Shown: positions 1-6,344 of the stretch, one piece after another
How the letters are laid out: every line of letters begins with the position of its first letter
How positions within the stretch are numbered: the stretch's first letter is position 1
Origin: GCA-002784865 sp035646815
GTDB lineage: Bacteria; Patescibacteriota; Microgenomatia; Levybacterales; UBA12049
DNA length: 8,780 nucleotides
Assembly: GCA_035646815.1 (NCBI GenBank)
Contig: DASRON010000033.1
Span: 1 to 8,780, forward strand
Reading direction: 5' to 3'
Position numbers and translations under genes: made by a program
Notes under the pieces: generated by a model
Told to the model about the DNA's origin: nothing
Seen by the model: only the letters and a program-made list of their open reading frames with translations
The model's database searches: none

Positions 1-407
1 GTAAGAATAAGATAATTAAAGACGAGGTCTTAAAAATTCAAAATGATTTGTTTGAAATAGGAGCTGCTCTTGCAAATCCTTTTGAAAAAACAAAAAATCT
101 TAAAGAACTTTTAAACAGAAGAACACAAGAAATGGAAAAAAGCATTGATAATTTAACCAAAAAAATTCCTGTTCTTTCTAACTTTATTCTTCCTGGAGGA
201 GGGGAAGCTGGTGCATTTTTACATTTAGCAAGAACAATATGTAGAAGAGTAGAGCGAGAGATTATAAGGCTTTCAAAAAAAGAAGAGATAGAATTTAATA
301 TTATTTCCTACTTGAACAGGCTTTCTGATCACTTGTTTACCTTGGCTAGATTTGCTAATGTGGTAGAAAGACAAAAAGAAATTATCTGGATTAAGAAAAC
401 AAAATAG
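1..407 (+). CDS. ATP:cob(I)alamin adenosyltransferase, PduO type (5'-partial)
   Basis: Corrinoid adenosyltransferases of the PduO/MMAB family move the 5'-deoxyadenosyl group of ATP onto cob(I)alamin to make adenosylcobalamin in the cytoplasm. The frame is open to the left edge (first full codon at 3), so the TTG at 48 is not the start; about 134 C-terminal residues are visible of a protein usually near 180. Recognisable are the helix with IQNDLFEIGAALA, the family block FILPGGGEAGAFLHLARTICRRVERE, and the C-terminal LNRLSDHLFTLARFANV stretch, which ends shortly after a conserved Trp. PGG, the RTxCRRxER helix and the NRLSD helix contribute to the ATP/corrinoid site in the family. In CPR bacteria the likely customer is a B12-dependent class II ribonucleotide reductase, but none lies in this window, so that is inference. 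A cobalamin riboswitch starts almost at the stop codon. Confidence 0.93.
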   Translation, partial: KNKIIKDEVLKIQNDLFEIGAALANPFEKTKNLKELLNRRTQEMEKSIDNLTKKIPVLSNFILPGGGEAGAFLHLARTICRRVEREIIRLSKKEEIEFNIISYLNRLSDHLFTLARFANVVERQKEIIWIKKTK

Positions 408-565
408 TTTCAATCGGGTGAAATGCCGGTGTAAGTCCGGCGCTGTGCCGCAACTGTAAAGTTTGCTTTTGCAAAACAAGTCAGAACCCCGTTCCCTTAA
501 GAAAGGAAAAAAGACTTCCGGAGCAGAAGCAATATAACTCCTTCGGAAGATAAGGAGTTTTTTTT
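408..565 (+). promoter_or_regulatory. Cobalamin riboswitch with its expression platform
   Basis: The aptamer core is recognisable from conserved blocks: GCCGGTGTAAGTCCGGC (425-441; the GCCGG and CCGGC arms pair), GCTGTGCCGCAACTGTAAA (442-460), and a B12-box-like AGTCAGAACCCC (479-490). CGGG at 415-418 can pair with CCCG at 488-491 to close the core. The usual P7-P11 region is reduced to a small hairpin (TTTGC 462-466 with GCAAA 471-475), so this is a compact version. A further hairpin at 492-508 (TTCC...GGAA) lies where P13 is expected. Downstream, two mutually exclusive pairings are possible: 515-520 with 544-549, or the terminator-like hairpin at 536-559. No promoter fits between the adenosyltransferase stop and the aptamer, so transcription probably arrives from upstream. 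The identification is strong; the pairing details were worked out by eye. Confidence 0.9.
536..565 (+). terminator. Riboswitch terminator hairpin that also holds the Shine-Dalgarno
   Basis: AACTCCTT (536-543) pairs perfectly with AAGGAGTT (552-559) around an 8-nt loop. Eight T residues run through 558-565, directly before the ATG at 566. This is an intrinsic-terminator shape, yet the 3' arm contains AAGGAG (552-557), the ribosome binding site of the next gene at 8-nt spacing. An upstream segment CTTCCG (515-520) can pair with CGGAAG (544-549), extended by GAG/CTC (521-523 with 538-540) across a 3-nt bulge. That would break this hairpin, so it can be read as the anti-terminator. Confidence 0.75.
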
Positions 566-1660
566 ATGGAAAGAAAAAAAGTTTACGGAAATCTCGCTTT
601 AGATTTAGATAGAAAAGATAATTTAGGATCTGCAGCTTTTAGAATTGAAAAGGGGCAAAGGGCAACTCAGGAAGAGGCAAGAGATGATCTTCTCTCATAC
701 TTAGGAGAGTATCGATTTAAACTGCCTACGTATAGCTATAAACTGCATTTTGCTAAACAAGAAGGAAGGTTTCATTTAAGAGATAGGCATAAACTTGAAC
801 CAATGGTAATAAAGGCAAAAAGAGCAGTAAATGAAAAAACTTTCAGGGGGCAACCAGTAGAAAGAGAAGTAGCTGAAAAAGAAGGGCTTGAGAAACTTGA
901 CGAAATGCTTAGTTTTGCAGGAGAAGATTGTAATATCTTCTGGGCAAGTCCTCCTGGGCCAAAAGAACAGGGTTATGGAGATTATGGATTTATTTTTGTC
1001 GGGAAAATAAAAAGAATAACTGAAAAAGAAAAAGAAATAGACATGACTGCAATAAGAGTTGAATCTCCAGAGATTACACAGTTTAATAAAGCACTTTCAG
1101 ATGTTTCAGGTATAGATTTTAAATATACAAGAGCTGAGGAATTTCTTTCTAGTCCGCTTGTTTTAAGAGGAGTAGAGAGCAGGATAAGAGCTGCATTGGG
1201 AAACTTTGTTATAGAAACTAATCAGTTGGTTTTTGAGAGATTTAAACGTGATACAGCAAAGATAAAACCTTTAATAGATAGATTTGTTTTAGCAGAGACA
1301 GCAGAGGAAAAATTAGTACTTTTTAATACAATTGAGAATTGTGTAGTAGAACTTGAAGAAGGAGAAAATCTCTTTTCATTAGGAAAGAATTTATTAATAG
1401 AGGCAGGGGAGATAAATATAAGAGCTTTGGCGGCAAGGTATGGAGATAAAAAAGCTCCAACAGTTCAGGGAAGCTGTGGCAGTACTGGAACGGAAAGTAG
1501 TAATATTTTTAATAATAAAGGAAGTGTGAGTTCTCTTCTAAAAGAAGAAAACGATTTAATGAAATGTGTCACATGTCCTTTTTGTCACGAAAAAGTGGAC
1601 GCCCAGTTAACTGAGGGTAAAATTACTTGCCCAAGCTGTAAAGAATCTGCAAATAGATAA
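566..1660 (+). CDS. Unknown protein with C-terminal zinc ribbon, behind the cobalamin riboswitch
   Basis: This 364-residue protein is not one I recognise. It has no signal peptide or membrane segment and is rich in charged residues. Most of it looks like a mixed alpha/beta globular region; a distinctive patch near residues 125-148 reads NIFWASPPGPKEQGYGDYGF. A low-complexity Gly/Ser/Asn linker near 300-325 leads to a C-terminal zinc ribbon with Cys pairs CPFC (337-340) and CPSC (355-358). The start is set by AAGGAG at 552-557, 8 nt before the ATG. The cobalamin riboswitch directly upstream suggests that its expression falls when adenosylcobalamin is plentiful, which would fit a role in B12 uptake, handling or substitution. 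That is inference from position alone. No transporter or known B12 enzyme motif is seen. A new promoter precedes the next gene, so this one probably ends its transcription unit. Confidence 0.85.
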   Translation: MERKKVYGNLALDLDRKDNLGSAAFRIEKGQRATQEEARDDLLSYLGEYRFKLPTYSYKLHFAKQEGRFHLRDRHKLEPMVIKAKRAVNEKTFRGQPVEREVAEKEGLEKLDEMLSFAGEDCNIFWASPPGPKEQGYGDYGFIFVGKIKRITEKEKEIDMTAIRVESPEITQFNKALSDVSGIDFKYTRAEEFLSSPLVLRGVESRIRAALGNFVIETNQLVFERFKRDTAKIKPLIDRFVLAETAEEKLVLFNTIENCVVELEEGENLFSLGKNLLIEAGEINIRALAARYGDKKAPTVQGSCGSTGTESSNIFNNKGSVSSLLKEENDLMKCVTCPFCHEKVDAQLTEGKITCPSCKESANR

Positions 1661-1686
1661 TAAGGGGAAAGTGTAAGCTAAATGTA

Positions 1687-1715
1687 ATGACAGTGCCTTT
1701 TTTTCGTGCTATCAT
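1687..1715 (+). promoter_or_regulatory. Sigma-70-type promoter for the acidic protein/TraG-like ATPase unit
   Basis: ATGACA (1687-1692) serves as the -35 and TATCAT (1710-1715) as the -10, with an exact 17-nt spacer. The -10 is extended by TG at 1707-1708. Only 8 nt separate the -10 from the ATG at 1724, so the transcript would be leaderless or nearly so. Confidence 0.65.
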
Positions 1716-1723
1716 GAATATGT

Positions 1724-2131
1724 ATGAATGATCAAAATAAGCAGGTTCAAAATACTGATGATAAAACAATTGATCAAAAACAGAACGTATCGATTGCTCA
1801 AACTAAGGAAGCAGAACCGATTGTGGTAACAGAACCTTTAATTGTAGCTTCTGAAACAGAACCAAGATTGCATCCGGAAGTTGAAGCAGCAGGGGTTGAG
1901 GCAGTTGATGAAAAACTGAGATTAACAGAAGAACATCTTAAAATAGGACTTAACCATGCAAAAGAATCAACTCCTGTTAAAACAGATTCTGCAAGCAAGA
2001 TTCAATATCCGATTAGCGAATCTGATGCAAGAAAAGCATTAAAAATTCATCAAAGATTTAAGAAATCAATTGCCTGGCTTGCCTTATCGGTTTTAAGACA
2101 GATCGATGTAATACGTGGAGGGAAAAAATGA
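1724..2131 (+). CDS. Small acidic, largely disordered protein coupled to the TraG-like ATPase
   Basis: This 135-residue protein is of unknown function. Residues 1-65 are rich in Q, D, E, T and V and look disordered. The C-terminal part (about 95-135: ISESDARKALKIHQRFKKSIAWLALSVLRQI) looks like a folded basic-amphipathic helical segment and is the likeliest functional portion. No signal peptide or clear transmembrane helix is present, though the IAWLALSVLRQI helix could touch a membrane. The start ATG is 8 nt after an extended -10 and has no Shine-Dalgarno, which fits leaderless translation. Its TGA stop overlaps the ATG of the ATPase gene (ATGA at 2128-2131), so the two are probably translated together and may work in one complex. 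This pairing is inferred from the overlap. Confidence 0.85.
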   Translation: MNDQNKQVQNTDDKTIDQKQNVSIAQTKEAEPIVVTEPLIVASETEPRLHPEVEAAGVEAVDEKLRLTEEHLKIGLNHAKESTPVKTDSASKIQYPISESDARKALKIHQRFKKSIAWLALSVLRQIDVIRGGKK

Positions 2132-4494
2132 TTAACTATACACCGGACCAATTATATTCTTTTTTAATTTCTCTTTTTTTAGGGTTTCTTCTTTCTTCTT
2201 TTATTATTCTTACGTCAGTAGCAGTTTTTTATGTAGTTTATCTTTGGTATAAAAATAAAAACAGAGAAAAAGATTCCCTTAACTCAACTCTTTTACAAGT
2301 TATTCTTCCAAGAGAAAATGAAATAAAAATTGATGCAGCAGAGCAGCTTTTTGCAGGCCTTGCGGGTTTAAGAAAAACCGGAAAATTGAGTTTTTTAAAA
2401 TCACAACCACATATAGCATTTGAGATAGTTGGTATTTCACAAGATATTCGTTTTTATGTTGATGTTCCAAATAAATATAAAGATTTAGTAGAAAAACAAA
2501 TTAATGGTGCGTATCCAGATGCAGAAATAAAAGTAGTTGATGCAAAGTCAGGAAGACAAGGGTATACATTTGGCAACGAATATAACATTTTCTCAAAGGA
2601 AGGAAAAGTTGTTTTTGCAAGCTTGAGGCTTAAGACTTCGGACTATTTACCAATTAAAGTTTTTAAAGATTTACCTACGGATTCATTATCTTCATTAACG
2701 TCAGTTTTAGCAAAGATGAGTGAAGGAGAAGGAGCAGCAATTCAAATCATGGTTGAGCCAGCAGGATCAAAATGGAAAAAAAGTGGCAGAAGTTATATTG
2801 CCTCAACTAAAAAATCTGAAGCAAATCCAGAAACAGCTAAGTATTCATTTGATCCAAAAGAGCTTGAGGGAGTTGAAAATAAAATATCGAAACCAGGCTT
2901 TAATGTTGTAGTCAGAATGGTAGTCTCATCAAGTACAAAAGAATCAGCAGGAGCTCATTTAAATAATATAAAAAATGCTTTTAGTCAATTTTCAGGAGCA
3001 AATTCCTTTACATCAAATAAACACTTATTAAAGGGAATGTTTATGACAGATTTTGTTTATAGATATATGCCAATGCGTGGCCAAACATCAATTTTAACAA
3101 GCGAAGAACTTGCAACAATTTTCCATTTTCCAAATAAACAGGTACAAACTCCGCATATTCATTGGCTTACTTCAAAAAAAGCACCAGCTCCGGCGCAAAT
3201 TCCAGATTCTGGTCTTTTTCTGGGAACAAGTAATTTTAGAGGTATGTCAAAACCAATTTATATACAAAAAGATGATAGAAGAAGACATATGTATACAGTT
3301 GGAAAAACAGGTGTTGGTAAATCTGAATTTTTAAAAGATATGATTTTGCAAGATATTAAAAACGGAGAAGGGGTTTGTTTTATTGACCCCCACGATACGA
3401 TTGACAAACTTCTTCCTTTAATTCCTCCAGAAAGAGCAGAAGATGTAATTTTATTTGACCCTTCAGATGTAGATCGTCCAATGGGACTAAATATGCTTGA
3501 GGCAAAAACAGAAGATCAGAAGCATTATGTAGTTTCTGCAATTGTTGGGCTTATGTATAAACTCTATGATCCAAATAAAACTGGAATTATCGGTCCTCGA
3601 TTCGAACATGCGATTAGAAATGCAATGCTTACGGTTATGTCAGAACCTGGAAGTACTTTTATTGAAGTAGTACGTGTTTTAACAGATTCTGCTTTCGTAG
3701 AAGAGCTTTTGCCAAAAGTGAAAGATCCAATTATAAGACGTTATTGGACTGATCAGATTGCTCAAACAAGCGATTTTCATAAATCTGAGGTACTTGATTA
3801 TATTGTTTCAAAATTTGGTCGTTTTGTAACCAATAAAATGATGAGAAACATTATTGGTCAATCAGAAACTGCTTTTGATTTTAGGAAAGTAATGGATGAA
3901 GGGAAAATTCTTTTAATATCCCTTTCTAAGGGAAAGATAGGAGAAGAAAACTCTGCTTTCTTGGGTCTTATTCTAGTTCCTAGAATATTAATTGCTGCAA
4001 TGAGTAGGCAAGATATTCCTGAAGAGTCAAGACGTGATTTTTATCTATACGTTGATGAGTTCCAGAATTTTGCCACACCAGATTTTGCTCAAATTCTATC
4101 TGAGGCAAGAAAGTATAGGCTTAATTTAACTGTTGCGAATCAGTTTATAGGACAAATGGATGAAGATGTTAAGAATGCAATTTTTGGAAATGTGGGAACT
4201 TTAACAGCATTTAGAGTAGGCGTTACAGATGCAAATTATCTTCAGCATGAGTTTCAACCAGTATTTTCAGAGGTAGATCTTATCAATGTCGACAGGTTTA
4301 ATGCTTATATTAAAACAGTTGTTCATGGAGAACCTGTTCCACCATTTTCTATGGATTTAACTCGTGATATGACAAAAGAGCATGCAACAGAGAACCCACG
4401 GGTTGCAGAGCTCATAAAAGAGTTATCAAGGCTAAAATATGGAAAAGATGTTGTTTCCATAGAAGCAGAAATTGCCTCAAGAGCTAGACTCTAG
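2128..4494 (+). CDS. VirD4/TraG-like membrane-anchored ATPase (type IV secretion-type, DUF87/TraG fold)
   Basis: This 788-residue protein has an N-terminal hydrophobic segment at about residues 9-41, probably one or two membrane passes, followed by basic residues. A roughly 330-residue region without recognised motifs comes next and may serve in assembly. The C-terminal half is a RecA-like P-loop motor: Walker A GKTGVGKS at 392-399, FIDPHD shortly after, and Walker B LYVDEFQNF with D643-E644. This architecture matches VirD4/TraG-like coupling ATPases and the related DUF87/VirB4-like proteins common in CPR genomes, where they are linked to type IV pili, DNA uptake or conjugation-like transfer. 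No relaxase, pilin or VirB gene lies in the window, so the transported substrate is unknown. GGAGGG (2117-2122) sits 5 nt before the ATG, and the start overlaps the upstream stop as ATGA. Confidence 0.9.
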   Translation: MINYTPDQLYSFLISLFLGFLLSSFIILTSVAVFYVVYLWYKNKNREKDSLNSTLLQVILPRENEIKIDAAEQLFAGLAGLRKTGKLSFLKSQPHIAFEIVGISQDIRFYVDVPNKYKDLVEKQINGAYPDAEIKVVDAKSGRQGYTFGNEYNIFSKEGKVVFASLRLKTSDYLPIKVFKDLPTDSLSSLTSVLAKMSEGEGAAIQIMVEPAGSKWKKSGRSYIASTKKSEANPETAKYSFDPKELEGVENKISKPGFNVVVRMVVSSSTKESAGAHLNNIKNAFSQFSGANSFTSNKHLLKGMFMTDFVYRYMPMRGQTSILTSEELATIFHFPNKQVQTPHIHWLTSKKAPAPAQIPDSGLFLGTSNFRGMSKPIYIQKDDRRRHMYTVGKTGVGKSEFLKDMILQDIKNGEGVCFIDPHDTIDKLLPLIPPERAEDVILFDPSDVDRPMGLNMLEAKTEDQKHYVVSAIVGLMYKLYDPNKTGIIGPRFEHAIRNAMLTVMSEPGSTFIEVVRVLTDSAFVEELLPKVKDPIIRRYWTDQIAQTSDFHKSEVLDYIVSKFGRFVTNKMMRNIIGQSETAFDFRKVMDEGKILLISLSKGKIGEENSAFLGLILVPRILIAAMSRQDIPEESRRDFYLYVDEFQNFATPDFAQILSEARKYRLNLTVANQFIGQMDEDVKNAIFGNVGTLTAFRVGVTDANYLQHEFQPVFSEVDLINVDRFNAYIKTVVHGEPVPPFSMDLTRDMTKEHATENPRVAELIKELSRLKYGKDVVSIEAEIASRARL

Positions 4495-4496
4495 AA

Positions 4497-4525
4497 TTGA
4501 CATTTTTCCTTAATTTTCGTACTAT
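4497..4525 (+). promoter_or_regulatory. Promoter of the HTH/LAGLIDADG-like gene
   Basis: A perfect -35 TTGACA (4497-4502) is followed by a 17-nt spacer and TACTAT (4520-4525) as the -10. It begins 2 nt after the ATPase stop codon. The predicted transcription start, about 4532, lies inside the left arm of a perfect inverted repeat (4521-4560), so a factor bound there would block RNA polymerase. Confidence 0.65.
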
Positions 4526-4560
4526 CTATATACATACTATATGGTATGTATATAGATAGT
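4521..4560. repeat. Perfect 17-bp inverted repeat (candidate operator)
   Basis: ACTATCTATATACATAC (4521-4537) is the exact reverse complement of GTATGTATATAGATAGT (4544-4560), separated by 6 nt. The left arm starts within the -10 box and the right arm ends 6 nt before the preferred ATG at 4567. If transcription starts near 4532, the mRNA carries only part of the left arm, so a DNA operator for a dimeric regulator is more likely than an RNA hairpin. The downstream gene codes for an HTH protein, so autoregulation is a natural inference. Confidence 0.8.
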
Positions 4561-4566
4561 TTCATA

Positions 4567-5244
4567 ATGAGAATTAAAGATAAAGAAAAAGCAATATATT
4601 TCAGAAAACAGTGCAAAACGTATTCTGAAATAAAAGAAATTCTGAAGATATCGAAAAGTACGCTGTCTGGATGGTTAGCGGATTTTCCCTTAACAGAAGA
4701 TCAACTCTTGCAGTTAAATAAATCAATAGAAACAAGAAAAAGATTAGGAATGGAAAAAACTAGATTGATTAAACAAAAGAAATTGGAAGATAGATTGTTA
4801 AATCAGTATAAAAAACAATTAAAAAATTGGAAAAAAATGACAAAAAGAGAACTTGAATTATGTGGAATTTTTTTATATTGGGGAGAAGGAAATAAGCGAA
4901 TAAATGGTCCAATTTCTCTAAACAATACAGATCCAAGTGTTATTAAATTTACTCTTTTTTGGATGAATAATATTTTAAAGATTCCTAGAGAAAAAATAAA
5001 AGTGGGTTTGTATTTATATTCTGATATGGATATTGATAGGGAGATTCAGTTCTGGAGTAAGGAATTGGGCTTACCATCTAAGCATTTTCATAAACCTTAT
5101 ATTAAAACAGCTAAAATCTCTAGTGTTTCACATAGTGGCTTTGGGCACGGAACGTGTGGGCTAATAGTGGGAGATGTTAGAAAAAAAGAAGAAATAATGA
5201 TGGCAATCAAAGCTATAGCAGAAATATATGGTAATAGAATTTAG
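4567..5244 (+). CDS. HTH protein with LAGLIDADG-like C-terminal domain
   Basis: An N-terminal resolvase-like helix-turn-helix (TYSEIKEILKISKSTLSGWL) is followed by a basic helical linker. The C-terminal region has a LAGLIDADG-endonuclease-like pattern: ELCGIFLYWGEGNK, then ISLNNTDPSVIKF, then fWSKELGLP and a Phe-His-Lys-Pro-Tyr-Ile segment. The expected acidic residue appears as the Glu of WGEG. Proteins of this layout occur in CPR genomes and are usually left as hypothetical HTH proteins; the domain may be a domesticated homing-endonuclease fold used for DNA recognition. An in-frame ATG at 4546 would add MYIDSFI, but it lies inside the right arm of the palindrome. I prefer 4567 because MRIKDKEKAIYFRKQ resembles a normal HTH start. 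Neither start has a Shine-Dalgarno. Functioning as a repressor of its own promoter is inference. Confidence 0.75.
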   Translation: MRIKDKEKAIYFRKQCKTYSEIKEILKISKSTLSGWLADFPLTEDQLLQLNKSIETRKRLGMEKTRLIKQKKLEDRLLNQYKKQLKNWKKMTKRELELCGIFLYWGEGNKRINGPISLNNTDPSVIKFTLFWMNNILKIPREKIKVGLYLYSDMDIDREIQFWSKELGLPSKHFHKPYIKTAKISSVSHSGFGHGTCGLIVGDVRKKEEIMMAIKAIAEIYGNRI

Positions 5245-5248
5245 CTTA

Positions 5249-5257
5249 TGATATACT
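5249..5257 (+). promoter_or_regulatory. Extended -10 promoter of the tRNA gene
   Basis: TGaTATACT at 5249-5257 is an extended -10 that starts 5 nt after the upstream stop codon. The predicted start near 5264 is about 6 nt before the 5' end of the tRNA. The -35 region is poor. Confidence 0.5.
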
Positions 5258-5269
5258 TTGTCTAAATTT

Positions 5270-5341
5270 GCGCCCGTAGCTCAGCGGCAGAGCGATTGTC
5301 TTATAAACAATAGGCGCTTGGTTCAACTCCAAGCGGGCGCA
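5270..5341 (+). tRNA. tRNA-Ile, anticodon UAU
   Basis: A complete cloverleaf folds by hand. The acceptor stem GCGCCCG/CGGGCGC (5270-5276 with 5334-5340) has 7 perfect pairs. The D stem is GCTC/GAGC, with GG in a short 7-nt D loop. The anticodon stem ATTGT/ACAAT (5295-5299 with 5307-5311) is perfect. The anticodon loop is CTTATAA, so positions 34-36 are TAT (5302-5304), reading AUA. The variable loop is AGGCG, and the T arm is CTTGG-TTCAACT-CCAAG. The discriminator is A5341 and CCA is not encoded in full. Most bacteria read AUA with a CAU tRNA modified to lysidine by TilS, so a UAU anticodon is unusual. Confidence 0.93.
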
Positions 5342-5361
5342 CAGCTTTGCTTTTCAATTAT

Positions 5362-6222
5362 TTAAAGTTCGGAGAGACTTTGAGTTTCTTTGCCTCGATC
5401 AGAGACATATTGAAGGTATCTTTCAGTTGTAGAAAGTCTTTTGTGTCCTAATACTTTAGATAAAACAATTAAAGAAACACCATGCTTTAGATGATGGGCA
5501 ACAAAAGTGTGTCTTAGGTCATTAACTTTAGCATTTTTTATTTCAGCAAGTCTAAAATAACGTTCTACTGCAGTTCTAATATTTCTAATTAAGAAAGGTT
5601 TTCCTGATTTTGTAATAAAAATAGTTTGCTCTTCTACACTTGGCCTTATCTTAATATAACTATTTAATGCTTCCTTTGCTCTTCTATTAAGAGGAACTGT
5701 TCTTTCTTCATGTTTTTCAAAAGGAGCAATTCTTAAATTATCATTTTTAATATCAGAAAGTTTAAGTTTGGCGAGTTCTCCGATTCTAATTCCTGTTTGA
5801 AGCAAGAGTTCAATAACAGCATACATTCGAGGATCATTCCTAGCAGCATCCCTTAATGCTCTATATTCAGTTGGATTTAAAATTCTAGGTGGTGCTAATT
5901 GATAGGTTGGGTGAGAAACTAGAAGAGAAGGATCATCAGTAATATATTCATTTACTTTTAAGAATCTATAAAAAGTTCTTGTTGAGTTGATTTTTCTTGA
6001 AATTGATTTAGGAGTGTATCCATTTTTGCCCATTTTGGCAAGAAATGCTTCAATATCTTCTTTTATTACTTCATGAATCTGATTTTTTTTAAGCTCTTCA
6101 AGAAAAGAAATAAGCTGATCAATATCCTTGCCATAGGCAACAACAGTTGAATTTGAATGTTTCTTATCTTTTAGAAATTTTGTAAATTCCTTATGGGCAT
6201 CCCGTAATTGAATTGGTTTCAT
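5362..6222 (-). CDS. Tyrosine recombinase/integrase, XerC/XerD-like
   Basis: At 286 residues this has the size and two-domain layout of XerC/D. The N-terminal SAM-like core-binding domain covers about 5-95 and the catalytic domain about 112-280. Active-site residues are visible: R146 in TGIRIGEL, a Lys near 170 in the beta-hairpin (EKHEERTVPL), R237 in NDLRHTF, H260 in LGHKRLSTTERY, and the nucleophile Y269. The usual His two residues before LR (HxLRH) is Asn234 here. It converges on the tRNA-Ile gene 20 bp away, a common place for integrases of mobile elements. However, no second copy of the tRNA 3' end was found in the window, so it may equally be the chromosomal Xer-type recombinase. It lacks an obvious IntI-specific insertion. 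No strong Shine-Dalgarno precedes the ATG. Confidence 0.9.
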   Translation of the reverse strand: MKPIQLRDAHKEFTKFLKDKKHSNSTVVAYGKDIDQLISFLEELKKNQIHEVIKEDIEAFLAKMGKNGYTPKSISRKINSTRTFYRFLKVNEYITDDPSLLVSHPTYQLAPPRILNPTEYRALRDAARNDPRMYAVIELLLQTGIRIGELAKLKLSDIKNDNLRIAPFEKHEERTVPLNRRAKEALNSYIKIRPSVEEQTIFITKSGKPFLIRNIRTAVERYFRLAEIKNAKVNDLRHTFVAHHLKHGVSLIVLSKVLGHKRLSTTERYLQYVSDRGKETQSLSEL

Positions 6223-6275
6223 ATTTTTAATAACTTCGATAGAACCTTAGATATATTTGGTAGTAATAATGTCCT

Positions 6276-6304
6276 ATAATATCACTGAATCTTAACTTAG
6301 TCAA
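6276..6304 (-). promoter_or_regulatory. Promoter of the tyrosine recombinase gene
   Basis: Read on the minus strand, TTGACT (6304-6299) and TATTAT (6281-6276) are spaced by exactly 17 nt, with TG one base before the -10. The predicted start near 6269 gives a leader of about 47 nt, so this gene is not leaderless. The promoter is back to back with that of the FtsB-like gene. Confidence 0.6.
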
Positions 6305-6313
6305 GGAGAAAAA

Positions 6314-6337
6314 TTGATAAATAGTTTATGCTAATAT
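6314..6337 (+). promoter_or_regulatory. Extended -10 promoter of the FtsB-like gene
   Basis: TGcTAATAT at 6329-6337 is an extended -10, 7 nt before the ATG at 6345. TTGATA at 6314-6319 resembles a -35 but is only 12 nt from the -10, so the extended -10 probably dominates. AAGGAG at 6303-6308 is too far upstream to act as a ribosome binding site. The transcript is predicted to be leaderless. Confidence 0.5.
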
Positions 6338-6344
6338 TAAATGT

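Noticed and set aside
48..407. TTG at 48 as the adenosyltransferase start
   Set aside because: The family-conserved helix continues upstream in frame (IQNDLFEIGAALA) and the frame is open to the window edge, so the gene is truncated by the window.
273..479. Minus-strand 68-codon open frame
   Set aside because: It lies antisense to the adenosyltransferase and the riboswitch, with no promoter or family signal.
1798..1998. Minus-strand 66-codon open frame
   Set aside because: It is antisense to the small acidic protein gene, with no motif and no promoter.
2720..3334. Plus-strand open frames at 2720-2911 and 3110-3334 inside the ATPase gene
   Set aside because: They are out-of-frame shadows of the 788-residue protein, Lys/Gln-rich from AT bias, with no start signals.
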